From Pleomorphomonas oryzae DSM 16300 (GTDB lineage: Bacteria; Pseudomonadota; Alphaproteobacteria; Rhizobiales; Pleomorphomonadaceae), in the NCBI RefSeq assembly GCF_000422965.1, contig NZ_AUHB01000015.1, forward strand, positions 62,001-126,000: a DNA stretch of 64,000 nucleotides, written 5' to 3'. Each line of letters opens with the position of its first letter. The first letter of the stretch is position 1. Below the pieces are notes generated by a model that did not search any database, was not told where the DNA came from, and saw only the letters and a program-made list of their open reading frames with translations. Shown here piece after piece: positions 28,374 through 38,735 of this stretch. The translations under genes and the position numbers were made by a program.

Positions 28374-29867
28374 ATGACAGGCAGTTTCGGACCGGGGCCT
28401 CTTCCGGAAAGTGCCGATGTCGTCGTCATCGGCGGCGGCGTGGTCGGGTGCGCCATCGCCCGCGAGCTGTCGCGCTTCGACGTGTCGGCGGTGCTGATCG
28501 AGCGGTCGCCGGATGTCGCCACCGGAACCTCCAAGGCCAACAGCGGCATTCTGCATGCCGGTTTCGACGCCGAGCCGGGCACCTGGAAAGCACGCCTCAA
28601 TGTGCGTGGTTCGCGGCTCTATGCCGAACTGGCCGAAGGACTTGGCATTCCGCGCAAGGCGACGGGCTCTCTCGTGGTTGCCAAGGATACCGCTGAGATG
28701 GAGACCGTTGCGGAGCTTCGTCACCGTGGCATCGACAACGGCGTGGCTGGCCTTGAGATCTGGAACCGCGACCAGGTGGTCGCCCACGAGCCGAACATCT
28801 CGTCCGATATCGCAGGGGCGCTCTGGGCGCCCACCGGTGCCATCGTCTGCCCGTTTCTGGCCACCGTGGGCTTTGCCGAGAATGCTATCCGCAACGGCGT
28901 GCGCATCGTCATCGAATGCGCCGTGACGGGGATCGACGTTGCCGACAGGCAGATTGTCGGCGTACGGACAACGCGCGGCCGCGTTGCGACTCGTTTCGTG
29001 GTCAACGCCGCCGGACTGCATTCGGACGAGGTGGCGCGTCTGGCCGGTGACGACAGCTTCACCATCAAGCCACGCCGGGGCGAGTACATCCTGTTCGATC
29101 GCAGCGTCGGCCAACTGGTCAATACCGTGCTGTTTCCGACGCCCGACAAGGTGTCGAAGGGCATCTTGGTGTCGCCCACGGTGCATGGCAATGTGTTCAT
29201 CGGCCCTGATGCCGTCGACATCGACGATCCCGAGGACAGGGAAACGACGGCCGGCGGCCTTGCCGGCATCATCGCCGGCGCCCGCCGCATCGTACCGGCA
29301 TTGCCGCTTGGCACGGCCATCACCGAGTTTGCCGGATTACGCGCCGCTGCCGGCAAGGATTTCGTCATCGGACCGTCGCCCGCCGCGCGCGGTCTCGTCC
29401 ACGCTGCCGGAATCCAGTCCCCGGGCCTGACCTCGGCTCCGGCGATCGGCGAAGTCATTGTCGAGATGCTGCAAGACGTCGGTTTGAGACTGAGGGCAAA
29501 GGCGAGCTTCGTTCCGGTCAATCCGGAAAAGCCGCGCTTCCATGAACTCGATCGCGAGGCCCAGGCGCGACTGGTTGCCCGCGATCCGCTGTTCGGCCGC
29601 GTCATCTGCCGTTGCGAGACCGTCACCGAGGCAGAGATCGTCGCGGCCATCCGGTCGCCTTGCGGCGCCCGCACTGTCGACGGCGTCAAGCGGCGGGTGC
29701 GGGCCGGAGCAGGCCGCTGCCAGGGTGGCTTCTGTGGTCCGCGCGTCACGGCGATTCTCGCCCGTGAACTCGATGTCCCCATCACCGCTGTCCGCAAGGA
29801 CTCAATCAAATCATGGCTGTTCCTGTCGCGTGCCGATCTCGAAGCTGGGGAGGGCATCCATGCGTGA
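28374..29867 (+). CDS. FAD-dependent glycerol-3-phosphate dehydrogenase-like oxidoreductase (GlpA-like)
   Basis: A 497-residue flavoprotein. The N-terminal FAD site is clear (VVVIGGGVVGCAIARELS), followed by a DAO-fold catalytic region with SKANSGILHAGF. The C-terminus (about 415-475) is a BFD-like [2Fe-2S] domain with cysteines in CRCETV and GRCQGGFC. This is the GlpA architecture of anaerobic-type glycerol-3-phosphate dehydrogenases, which pass electrons to partner subunits. The ATG at 28374 has GGAG seven bases upstream. It overlaps the next gene by eight bases. A related 2-hydroxyacid substrate (LhgO-like) cannot be excluded. Confidence 0.87.
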   Translation: MTGSFGPGPLPESADVVVIGGGVVGCAIARELSRFDVSAVLIERSPDVATGTSKANSGILHAGFDAEPGTWKARLNVRGSRLYAELAEGLGIPRKATGSLVVAKDTAEMETVAELRHRGIDNGVAGLEIWNRDQVVAHEPNISSDIAGALWAPTGAIVCPFLATVGFAENAIRNGVRIVIECAVTGIDVADRQIVGVRTTRGRVATRFVVNAAGLHSDEVARLAGDDSFTIKPRRGEYILFDRSVGQLVNTVLFPTPDKVSKGILVSPTVHGNVFIGPDAVDIDDPEDRETTAGGLAGIIAGARRIVPALPLGTAITEFAGLRAAAGKDFVIGPSPAARGLVHAAGIQSPGLTSAPAIGEVIVEMLQDVGLRLRAKASFVPVNPEKPRFHELDREAQARLVARDPLFGRVICRCETVTEAEIVAAIRSPCGARTVDGVKRRVRAGAGRCQGGFCGPRVTAILARELDVPITAVRKDSIKSWLFLSRADLEAGEGIHA

Positions 29868-31164
29868 GTTTTCCTACGACGTGGTGACCATCGGTGGCGG
29901 TCCGGCCGGCATGGCTGCGGCCCTGGCGGCGCGGGAGGCCGGCGCGAAACGCGTGCTGATTCTCGAGCGCGACCGCGAACTCGGCGGCATCCTGCAGCAA
30001 TGCATCCATAACGGCTTCGGCCTCAGGCGCTTCGAGGAGGAGCTGACCGGGCCGGGCTATGCCCACCGTTACATCGACATGGTCAAGGCCACCGACATTG
30101 ATGTCTGGCTCGACACGACGGTGCTGGCGGCCGAGCCGGGTGGAGTCATCACCTCGGTCAGTCCGCAGGCCGGGCTGACGGTCGTCAGGGCGAAGTCGGT
30201 GGTCTACGCTATGGGCTGTCGCGAACGGACACGTGGCGCCATCCGCACGCCGGGCAGCCGGCCGGCCGGCGTGTTCACCGCTGGCGCCGCCCAGCGCATG
30301 GTCAACATGGAGGGTTATCTGCCGGGCAAGGAAGTGGTGATCGTCGGCTCGGGCGACATCGGCCTGATCATGGCTCGCCGCATGACCTTCGAGGGCGCCA
30401 AGGTGAAGGCGGTGTTCGAGATCATGCCGTATTCCAACGGCCTGACGCGCAACATCGTCCAGTGCCTGGAAGATTTCGGCATTCCGCTTTACCTCGGCCA
30501 TTCGGTCACCGCGATCCATGGCAAGGACCGGGTGACAGGCATCACCGTGTCTGAGGTGAACGATAAGCTGGAGGTGATCGAGGGCACGGCCTTCGACGTC
30601 GCCTGCGACTGCGTACTGCTCTCGGTCGGCCTCATTCCCGAAAACGAGCTGGGTCGCGCGGCCGGTATCGCCGTCGATCCGATCACCAGCGGCGCGCGGG
30701 TCGATCAGTTCCGTGAGACCTCGATCCCCGGCTTCTTCGCCGCCGGCAACGTGCTGCATGTCCACGACCTCGTCGACTGGGTGTCGGAGGAGGCGGCGAT
30801 CGCCGGTCGCTCGGCGGCTCGCCATGCGCGCGGCGAGCTGGCGCCGTCGGGTCGGGAACGATCGGTCATGGCGGGCGAGGGGCTTCGTACCGTGGTGCCG
30901 CAGCGGCTCACGGATTTCGAGCCGGGGAAAATGAGCGTCCGCTTCTATTTCCGGGCGGCAAAGCCGATGGGCGCATCCCTGCTGCAATTCTGGGCCGACG
31001 ACGCGCTCGCCTTCGAGCGCAAGCTCAGGGTGGTCAAACCGAGCGAAATGATCGTCGCCGATATTCCCGTGCGCAAGATCGGTGACGCCGCGACGCTGGA
31101 ATTCCGCGTCGTGCCGGCACCCGAGAAGGTCGCGGCCGAGGATGAGATCGAGGAGGAGGCATGA
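29860..31164 (+). CDS. FAD/NAD(P)-dependent oxidoreductase, second subunit of the glp-like operon
   Basis: A 434-residue two-dinucleotide-binding flavoprotein. It has an N-terminal FAD motif (VVTIGGGPAGMAAALAARE), a second Rossmann motif (EVVIVGSGDIGLIMARRM), and a closing FAD motif (IPGFFAAGNVLHVHDLVDWV). In Firmicutes and Thermotogales the order GlpA-like, this oxidoreductase and DUF1667 forms a glycerol-3-phosphate oxidising set; the same order is kept here. The ATG at 29860 overlaps the upstream stop, and the stop overlaps the DUF1667 start. Confidence 0.87.
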   Translation: MREFSYDVVTIGGGPAGMAAALAAREAGAKRVLILERDRELGGILQQCIHNGFGLRRFEEELTGPGYAHRYIDMVKATDIDVWLDTTVLAAEPGGVITSVSPQAGLTVVRAKSVVYAMGCRERTRGAIRTPGSRPAGVFTAGAAQRMVNMEGYLPGKEVVIVGSGDIGLIMARRMTFEGAKVKAVFEIMPYSNGLTRNIVQCLEDFGIPLYLGHSVTAIHGKDRVTGITVSEVNDKLEVIEGTAFDVACDCVLLSVGLIPENELGRAAGIAVDPITSGARVDQFRETSIPGFFAAGNVLHVHDLVDWVSEEAAIAGRSAARHARGELAPSGRERSVMAGEGLRTVVPQRLTDFEPGKMSVRFYFRAAKPMGASLLQFWADDALAFERKLRVVKPSEMIVADIPVRKIGDAATLEFRVVPAPEKVAAEDEIEEEA

Positions 31165-31529
31165 TGGCGCATATGGTTCATGCCATTCAGTGCATCGGCT
31201 GCCCGATTGGCTGCGGCGGCGAAGTCACCGTCAAGGACGGCGTCGTTGCCGAGATGACCGGCTTCACCTGCAACAAGGGGCTGGCCTATGCCGCCGAGGA
31301 AGTGGTGGCGCCCAAGCGCATGGTGACGACGACGGTGCGGGTATCGGGCGGTGGCTTGCCGCTGTTGCCGGTGGTCTCGGTGACGCCGGTGCCGAAGGAG
31401 CGCATCTTCGACTGCTTGCGGCTTCTGCGCTCCGTGTCGGTTGCCGCGCCGGTCACGGAGGGCACGATCATCGTGTCCGATGCCCTAGGCCTCGGTGTCG
31501 ACTTTCGCGCCGCCCGTGACATTGCCTAG
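31161..31529 (+). CDS. DUF1667 small iron-sulfur-type protein
   Basis: A 122-residue protein of the DUF1667 family. The N-terminal motif CIGCPIGC plus a later Cys (FTCNKG) suggests a metal or Fe-S site, and the family is nearly always third in this oxidoreductase operon. It probably serves electron transfer or assembly for the two flavoproteins. The start overlaps the upstream stop by four bases (ATGA); the next codon is also ATG. Confidence 0.88.
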   Translation: MMAHMVHAIQCIGCPIGCGGEVTVKDGVVAEMTGFTCNKGLAYAAEEVVAPKRMVTTTVRVSGGGLPLLPVVSVTPVPKERIFDCLRLLRSVSVAAPVTEGTIIVSDALGLGVDFRAARDIA

Positions 31530-31531
31530 CT

Positions 31532-33010
31532 TTAGTAGGCGTTTTCCTGGTTGATGATGCGCACCGGTGTCAGCATCAGGATGTAGAGGTCGAACAGCAC
31601 CGACCAGTTTTCGATGTAATAGAGGTCGTGCTCGACGCGTGCCTGGATCTTGTCGGGCGTGTCGACTTCGCCGCGCCAGCCATTGATCTGCGCCCAACCG
31701 GTGACGCCCGGCTTGACCTTGTGACGTGCAAAGTAGCCGTCCACCACCTCTTCCCAGAGCTTGTGCGCGGTATGGGCATTGACCGCGTGCGGGCGCGGGC
31801 CGACCAGCGACAGGTCGCCCTTCAATACGTTGAACAACTGCGGCAGTTCGTCGATCGACGTCTTGCGAATGAAGCGACCGACCGGCGTCACGCGCGGATC
31901 GCCGCGCGTCACCACCTTCTCGGCCTTGATGTCCGCCTGATCGGCATACATCGAGCGGAACTTCATCACCGAGATCACTTCGTTGTTGAAGCCGTAGCGG
32001 GGCTGGCGGAACAGGATCGGTCCCTTCGACGTCGTCCTGACGGCAATGGCCGCGCCGAGCATCAGCGGCGACAGCGCAACGATGGCCAGGCTGGCTATTG
32101 CGACGTCGAACACGCGTTTCGATACCTGCGACCAACCGGTGATGGGACGGTCGAACAGGTCGAGAAATGGCACCCGGCCGATGTAGGAATAGGAGCGCGG
32201 GCGGAGGCGCAGCTTGCTCGAGTGGGCGGACAGGCGGATGTCGACGGGCAGCACCCACAGCTTTTTCAGAAGTTGAAGGATGCGCACCTCAGCCGTCGGC
32301 GGCAGGGCAACAATGACGAGATCGACGGCAGCAAGGCGGGCAAAATCAACCAGGTCGGAGGTGTTGCCGAGCTTGGGGAAGCCGCTCTTGCTCTCGGGAC
32401 TTCGGTCGTCGTTACGGTCATCAAAGATGCCGAGAATCGCCAGTTCGTTGCCGCCGGTCTCTTCAAGCGCGGTGATCAAGGCCTCGGCCATGGCGCCGCC
32501 ACCGAGGATCACGGCCCGCTTCTGCAGGCGACCGGCGCGGGTGAGCCGGCGCGTCGCCAGCGCCGTTATGGCCGAGGAAAGGCCCAGCGTCATCACGCCG
32601 GCCACATACCAGACCGGGAACCACAGACGTGCGATGTCGGGCACGCCGTCGCCAATGACCAGCAGCACGGAGACGAAGCCGAACACGCTCGACCATGCCA
32701 CCAGAAGCTTGGCGAAACGCCGGGGGTGGTGGCGCAAGAGCGACAGGTCGTTGGCACCGAGGACTTGGGCAACGATGAGCGTCAGGAAGGCGGCACCGAC
32801 GGGAATCGTCGTGGTCAGGCCGGCCAGCGAAACCGAAAACAATGGCAGCAGGGCGACACCAACCACGGACAGGCAAAACCATTCGAATGCCGCGGCAAGG
32901 CCGCTTACCAGCGATGGAGCGATGGAAGCATTGCGATAGTTCTGGGCGACCGTTGCCGCCGTGGCCGCAAGGGGTGAAGCAGGTCCGGTGGCTGGCTCTG
33001 TGGTGCTCAT
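31532..33010 (-). CDS. Undecaprenyl-phosphate sugar phosphotransferase (WcaJ/ExoY family)
   Basis: Starts exopolysaccharide synthesis by moving a sugar-1-phosphate onto undecaprenyl phosphate. The 492-residue protein has four N-terminal membrane segments, a Rossmann-like CoA_binding_3 region (ILGGGAMAEALITAL), a fifth hydrophobic segment near 300, and the catalytic domain with VMKFRSM, TSIDELPQLFNVLKG, SLVGPRP and KPGVTGWAQING. The ATG at 33010 follows GGGA; an in-frame upstream ATG would add 25 non-conserved residues. The Wza-like gene lies upstream in the same direction, 107 bases away. Confidence 0.92.
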   Translation of the reverse strand: MSTTEPATGPASPLAATAATVAQNYRNASIAPSLVSGLAAAFEWFCLSVVGVALLPLFSVSLAGLTTTIPVGAAFLTLIVAQVLGANDLSLLRHHPRRFAKLLVAWSSVFGFVSVLLVIGDGVPDIARLWFPVWYVAGVMTLGLSSAITALATRRLTRAGRLQKRAVILGGGAMAEALITALEETGGNELAILGIFDDRNDDRSPESKSGFPKLGNTSDLVDFARLAAVDLVIVALPPTAEVRILQLLKKLWVLPVDIRLSAHSSKLRLRPRSYSYIGRVPFLDLFDRPITGWSQVSKRVFDVAIASLAIVALSPLMLGAAIAVRTTSKGPILFRQPRYGFNNEVISVMKFRSMYADQADIKAEKVVTRGDPRVTPVGRFIRKTSIDELPQLFNVLKGDLSLVGPRPHAVNAHTAHKLWEEVVDGYFARHKVKPGVTGWAQINGWRGEVDTPDKIQARVEHDLYYIENWSVLFDLYILMLTPVRIINQENAY

Positions 33011-33117
33011 CACTATCCATTCCCAAGGCGGCCGAAACCGCCAAGATGCTGCAAAAGTCCTGAAATGAAGTAAAATTGCGGACAATCTGCCCGCCTAAAC
33101 GCCGGCAACTTCCAGCG

Positions 33118-33681
33118 TCAAAACAGCCGCTGGGCAACCTTCAACACGTCGCCAGGCCGCACCAGGGCACTCGGTGGCAGCGTACCCGTATAGGTCTTGC
33201 CGTTCAGTCGGCGCGATACCCCGATGTGGCGCTCGTCGGCACGCGAGGTAAACCCACCGGCGATAGCAACGGCGGTCTCGATGCTCATGGTGTTGACGTA
33301 GGTATATTGGCCGGGATTGCGCACCTCGCCCATGATGAAGAAGGGGCGATAGGTGTCGACCTCGACCGTCACATCGGGCTTGGTCAGATAGCCGTTCCTG
33401 AGGCCTCGGGTGAGGGCGCCCGCCACCTCCTGCGTGGTCAGGCCGCGCACTGCGACGTTGCCGACCAGGGGATAGGCGATGTAGCCCGCCTGATCGATGG
33501 TGAATGTGCCCGACAGCGCCGTCTGCTCGAAGACGGTGACGCGTAATTTGTCGCCGCTGTCCAGTCGGTATGGACCGTCGAGCCCGTCCGGAACGGACGT
33601 GCCTGGCAGCTGCCGTTGGGGCAGGGTCGTGCAGGCGCCGAGGCCGAGCAAAGCCAGACCGAGAAAGGCGCGTCGCTGCAT
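33118..33681 (-). CDS. Polysaccharide export lipoprotein (Wza/ExoF-like)
   Basis: A 187-residue protein with a short signal peptide ending in a lipobox (GLGAC, Cys16). It has a poly_export domain (RLDSGDKLRVTVFEQ, GTFTIDQAGYIAYPLVG) and an SLBB-type repeat (FIMGEVRNPGQYTYV). It is much shorter than E. coli Wza and lacks the C-terminal membrane helix, so it probably forms a periplasmic collar rather than the outer-membrane pore. It is divergent from the Wzz-like gene, and the three likely serve the same exopolysaccharide. Confidence 0.9.
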   Translation of the reverse strand: MQRRAFLGLALLGLGACTTLPQRQLPGTSVPDGLDGPYRLDSGDKLRVTVFEQTALSGTFTIDQAGYIAYPLVGNVAVRGLTTQEVAGALTRGLRNGYLTKPDVTVEVDTYRPFFIMGEVRNPGQYTYVNTMSIETAVAIAGGFTSRADERHIGVSRRLNGKTYTGTLPPSALVRPGDVLKVAQRLF

Positions 33682-33885
33682 GCGAAAATCCCCACGAAAT
33701 CAGCGCGAATACGTGGGACGACCCTAGTCCGGCATGGTTAATGAAAGGAAAATGCTGTTCAGCAATTCTTTATGAAGTCTTGGCGCGCTGATCAAAACGC
33801 CGGTGCCAGTAACAATTTTGCGATGCTTAACGGGCTGGTTACCATACCCGACCATGCTTTTGGCATGCAAAGGCAAGCTCGACCC

Positions 33886-35241
33886 ATGAACGTGTTCGGC
33901 CCAACCCCCGCCGGTGAGGCGGGAGAGGGCCTGCGTCCGGCTGGTTTCCGGCTTGTTTTGAGGCGAGCAGCTCTCGTGTTCGCACTGGCTGTCTCAGCTG
34001 CCGCGGCGACTCACGGCCTTTTGTCGACCCTGCCGTCGGGCGTTGAGGTCGGGGCCAGTCTGACCATCGACCGAAAGGGCGCGGCTGAAAGCGTCGTCGA
34101 TGCCGCTTTTCTTGAGGCGCAGGCCAAGCTCATTGCCTCTCGCGATACATTGCGTCGCGCAGCGAGCGAGCTGGGTGTCAACGAGGCCACGGCGTTTGCG
34201 CAGCCACCATTTCAGACGCGCATATTGGCGGCGATCGGGCTGGGAGGCGCCAGCAAGCTGGTCTCGCCGGACGAGCGGCTGACCGATGCGTTGGCAGCGC
34301 GATTCTCCGCTGCGCCATCCGGACGTGGCCGGGCGATCAACGTCCGTTTTTCGGCTGAAAATTCCGATTTTGCCGTCCGCTTCGTCAACCGGGTCGTCGC
34401 CGACTATCTTTCCCTTCAAGGCACGGATGGTGGCGTCGGCGCGCGATTGGTGGCGGACGCGGCACCGATCGAGGAGGCGGCAAGCCTTTCACCTTCTTCA
34501 GGGGCTTGGCTGGTTGGGCTGTTAGTGCTGGCCTCGGGCGGGATCGCGGCAGCCTTCGGTCGCTGGCACCGGCGCGAGACGATCGAATTGCCCCAGGAAG
34601 CGCCGCTTGCCGTCGGTGCCCTCGACTCCGTGGATCCCGAGGTGTCCCACGACGAGGCTCCTCCGGCGGTAGAAAAGACTGTCCCGCCTCTCGCCCCTGC
34701 ACCGATTCCTTCTGATGCTATTCCCGGCGTCGATCTCGCCGGGCGTCGGCGGGTCGCGGTCGCCTGCTTTGGCGAAGGCGACGAGAACCGGCGGCTTGTC
34801 GACGAACTTGCCCGTGAGGGCGGCTTCAATGGCGCACGCATCGTCGTGGTCGATGCCGGTCGACGTACCGACGATCGACCGGGGCTCGCCGAACTCCTGG
34901 CTGGCGAAGCGGATTTCGCCGACGTCATTCAACGCAATGCGACTTCACGGGCCCATGAAATCGGCGCCGGTCGCCTGCCGCTGGCGGCGCTCGCCGAAGA
35001 TACGGAGGCTGCCGCCATGCTTCTCGAAGCGCTGGAGCAGACCTATGACCTCGTGCTGATCGACCTGGGACGGCTGCGTGCCGATCCGGCCTTCACGCTG
35101 TTCGCCCGGCTCGCAGGCCAGCTCATGCTGACCGGAGATGCCGATCCCGGAGCCGTCGACACGCTGCTCGCCGCCCTCGGCCGACGAGGCGTCACGAGCA
35201 TCGTACGCGTGGCTGCGCCGGCCGGCGACATGGCGGCCTGA
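33886..35241 (+). CDS. Wzz-like chain-length protein with degenerate BY-kinase domain
   Basis: A 451-residue protein. It has a membrane segment (about 25-45), a Wzz-type periplasmic region, a second membrane segment (about 205-227), and a C-terminal kinase-like domain (about 280-451). That domain has the order of a bacterial tyrosine kinase (GLAELLAGEADFADVI, then YDLVLIDLGRL), but the Walker A is GEGDEN instead of GEGKST, the A' Asp is followed by AGRR, and there is no C-terminal tyrosine cluster. It should not bind ATP normally. The start is uncertain: in-frame ATGs at 33823 and 33865 are alternatives. Confidence 0.82.
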   Translation: MNVFGPTPAGEAGEGLRPAGFRLVLRRAALVFALAVSAAAATHGLLSTLPSGVEVGASLTIDRKGAAESVVDAAFLEAQAKLIASRDTLRRAASELGVNEATAFAQPPFQTRILAAIGLGGASKLVSPDERLTDALAARFSAAPSGRGRAINVRFSAENSDFAVRFVNRVVADYLSLQGTDGGVGARLVADAAPIEEAASLSPSSGAWLVGLLVLASGGIAAAFGRWHRRETIELPQEAPLAVGALDSVDPEVSHDEAPPAVEKTVPPLAPAPIPSDAIPGVDLAGRRRVAVACFGEGDENRRLVDELAREGGFNGARIVVVDAGRRTDDRPGLAELLAGEADFADVIQRNATSRAHEIGAGRLPLAALAEDTEAAAMLLEALEQTYDLVLIDLGRLRADPAFTLFARLAGQLMLTGDADPGAVDTLLAALGRRGVTSIVRVAAPAGDMAA

Positions 35242-35258
35242 TCCTTTAAATTATAAGT

Positions 35259-35477
35259 CTAGCCCTCGACGCGCCGGTCGGCTCGCGCCATCCAGGCGAC
35301 GAGCAGGCCGGCTGGCGGCACCCAGAGCAAGCCGGCTACGACGTAGTAGACGAGCTGCCACCAGAAGTTCACGCCGGGCAGCATTGCCACGCCGATCACC
35401 ATGGCGATCAGCGCATACACCGGCACCGTGATCACCAGGATGATGGTGCCGATCAGCTTTCTGAGACTTGAGGACAC
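35259..35477 (-). CDS. DUF2842 small membrane protein
   Basis: A 72-residue protein with two membrane segments (about 8-30 and 38-60), matching the alphaproteobacterial DUF2842 family (RKLIGTIILV, then NFWWQLVYYVVAGLLWVPP). Its GTG start at 35477 has a GGAGG ribosome-binding site, which decides it against a much longer frame reaching into metY. The function is unknown. It lies 122 bases downstream of metY in the same direction. Confidence 0.85.
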   Translation of the reverse strand: MSSSLRKLIGTIILVITVPVYALIAMVIGVAMLPGVNFWWQLVYYVVAGLLWVPPAGLLVAWMARADRRVEG

Positions 35478-35598
35478 GCCTGCCTCCGCCGTTCCTAGGG
35501 AGCGAGCTTCAGTGAAACTGTGGCTTGCTAGGCCGTGGGACTCCGACATGCGCCTCCGGAAGGTATCCGCGAGCGCGAATGTCGGAGTGAACCACTCG

Positions 35599-36885
35599 TC
35601 AGTCGATGCGGGCGAGCGCCTGCTCAAGGTCGGCGATGATGTCGGCAACATCCTCGATGCCGATCGACAGGCGCACCACGTCCGGCCCGGCACCGGCCGC
35701 CACCTTCTGCGCATCGGTGAGCTGCTTGTGCGTCGTCGAGGCAGGGTGGATGACCAGCGAGCGGGTATCGCCGACGTTGGCGAGGTGAGAGAACAGTTCC
35801 ACGCTCTTCACCAGTGTTACGCCGGCCTCGTAGCCGCCCTTGAGGCCGAAGGTGAAAACGGCGCCAGCGCCCTTCGGCGCGTATTTCTGCTGCAGGCCAT
35901 GATAGCGATCGCCCGGCAGACCGGCGTAGGACACCCAGGCCACCTTGGGATGGTCGGACAGGTATTCGGCGACTGCCATGGCGTTGTCGACGTGGCGCTG
36001 CATGCGGAGCGGCAGCGTCTCGATGCCCGTCAGGATCTGGAAGGCATTGAAGGGCGAGATGCAGGGGCCGAGATCACGCAGGCCGAGGGCCCGGCAGGCG
36101 ACGGCGAAGGCGAAGTTGCCGAAGTTCTTGTGGAAGACGAGACCGTTATACTCCGGCCGTGGTTCGCACAGCATTGGATAGCGGTTCTCGCGCGACCAGT
36201 CGAAGTTGCCGGCGTCGACGATGATGCCACCCAGCGAGTTGCCGTGACCGGCCAGGAACTTGGTCAGCGAGTGCACCACGATATCGGCACCGTGTTCGAT
36301 CGGCCGACAGAGGTAAGGTGTCGCCAGCGTATTGTCGACGATCAGCGGCACGCCGGCTCGCTTGGCCACATGAGCGACGGCTTCGATATCGGTGATGATG
36401 CCGCCGGGGTTGGCGATCGATTCAACGAAGATCGCCTTGGTGCGCGGCGTCACCGCCTTCTCGAAGGAGGAGGGATCGGCCGGATCGGCCCAGACGACGT
36501 TCCACCCGAAATTCTTGAAAGCGTTGTTGAACTGGTTGATCGAGCCGCCATAGAGCTTCCGGGAGGCGATGAACTCGTCACCGGGCTGCAGCAAGGTATG
36601 GAAGACCAGAAGCTGAGCGGCGTGGCCAGACGCTACGGCGAGCGCCGCGACGCCACCCTCCAACGCCGTCACGCGCTCTTCCAGCACGGCCTGTGTCGGG
36701 TTGGTCAGGCGACCGTAGATATTGCCGAAGGCCTCAAGACCGAACAGTTTGGCCGCCTGATCGACGTCCTCGAAGACGTAGGACGCCGTCTGATAGATGG
36801 GGGTGATGCGGGCGCCGGTGGTCGGGTCGGGAGCGGCGCCGGCGTGGATGGCAAGCGTCGAAAATCCGGGGGTCTGTTCGGTCAT
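35599..36885 (-). CDS. metY: O-acetylhomoserine sulfhydrylase-type enzyme
   Basis: A 428-residue PLP enzyme of the Cys/Met metabolism family. The PLP lysine is Lys209 (HSLTKFLAGHG), and the N-terminus (FSTLAIHAGAAPDPTTGARITPIYQTASY) and YGRLTNPTQAVLEERV are typical of MetY, which makes homocysteine from O-acetylhomoserine and sulfide. The length, longer than cystathionine gamma-synthases, also favours MetY. The ATG at 36885 follows GGGAGAG. I looked for a SAM-II riboswitch in the leader, common before this gene in relatives, and did not find its core. Confidence 0.92.
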   Translation of the reverse strand: MTEQTPGFSTLAIHAGAAPDPTTGARITPIYQTASYVFEDVDQAAKLFGLEAFGNIYGRLTNPTQAVLEERVTALEGGVAALAVASGHAAQLLVFHTLLQPGDEFIASRKLYGGSINQFNNAFKNFGWNVVWADPADPSSFEKAVTPRTKAIFVESIANPGGIITDIEAVAHVAKRAGVPLIVDNTLATPYLCRPIEHGADIVVHSLTKFLAGHGNSLGGIIVDAGNFDWSRENRYPMLCEPRPEYNGLVFHKNFGNFAFAVACRALGLRDLGPCISPFNAFQILTGIETLPLRMQRHVDNAMAVAEYLSDHPKVAWVSYAGLPGDRYHGLQQKYAPKGAGAVFTFGLKGGYEAGVTLVKSVELFSHLANVGDTRSLVIHPASTTHKQLTDAQKVAAGAGPDVVRLSIGIEDVADIIADLEQALARID

Positions 36886-37029
36886 TTGTCTCTCCCTCAT
36901 CGCCTCTTGGCTTGGGCCGACCAAGCCGAAAGACCGGGCCGATAACGAGCGCTGCGGATCGATCGGCGCGTCGGCCGGCATTTGGGCCGACACCCTAATC
37001 CTTCGACCGGCGACGAGACAAGGGCAGCT

Positions 37030-37566
37030 TCAGCTTTGGCGTCTGCCGCCCGACAACCGGCCGGCTGCCAGCGCGGCCGCGGCCAGAAGCGCGCAGAGGA
37101 GAGCGCCAATCAGCGGCAGGCGCGGTCGTCCGATGATTGCGGCCAGGAAAGTCAGCGGCGGCACTTCACTCTTGAGGCGTTTCTCGCCGCTTCGGATAGC
37201 TGCCGGGTCGCCCAGCCAGAAGCGCTCAAGGAAATACAGGCGAGCCTCGCCGATCGGCTGCCCTTCGAACTCCACACCGAGCAGATGCCGCTGGTCGTCC
37301 GGCCCGTTGCCGAAGGCGCAACGCAGACGGCCTGACCGACTGCCGAACAGGTCGCTGATGCGATAGTCGACGGCGAAGACCGCAAGCAGGCTATCGGAGC
37401 GCGTCAGTCCGTCGACGACAAGCTCGCCGTTTTCCTCAAGGGCGGGCAGGACATTGAGGCAAGCATGGGCGTCGCGGTAGCCCTCCGCCAGCCACCAGCC
37501 CTCGGTGGCGAACACCGCGGCGATGGCCGCGGCGGCGGCGATCGTGAGAAGACGGGCCGACCGCAC
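37030..37566 (-). CDS. Small membrane protein coupled to hemB, unknown function
   Basis: A 178-residue protein with an N-terminal membrane segment (about 7-27), a soluble region of about 110 residues with two cysteines (HACLNVL and RLRCAFG), and a C-terminal membrane segment (about 140-168), giving a probable periplasmic loop. A GTG start one base after the hemB stop implies translational coupling. I do not recognise the family. Its role in heme synthesis or its membrane link is only suggested by position. Confidence 0.7.
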   Translation of the reverse strand: MRSARLLTIAAAAAIAAVFATEGWWLAEGYRDAHACLNVLPALEENGELVVDGLTRSDSLLAVFAVDYRISDLFGSRSGRLRCAFGNGPDDQRHLLGVEFEGQPIGEARLYFLERFWLGDPAAIRSGEKRLKSEVPPLTFLAAIIGRPRLPLIGALLCALLAAAALAAGRLSGGRRQS

Positions 37567-37567
37567 G

Positions 37568-38671
<1,104 letters not shown>

Positions 38672-38735
38672 TCATGATTTGATCGATACTCCGGCGCAAA
38701 ATTGAGGCAGCCGAACAAACTGAAAGGAATACCGG

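Noticed and set aside
36886-37029. SAM-II riboswitch in the metY leader
   Set aside because: Relatives often have one, but I could not find its conserved core; only small hairpins are present.
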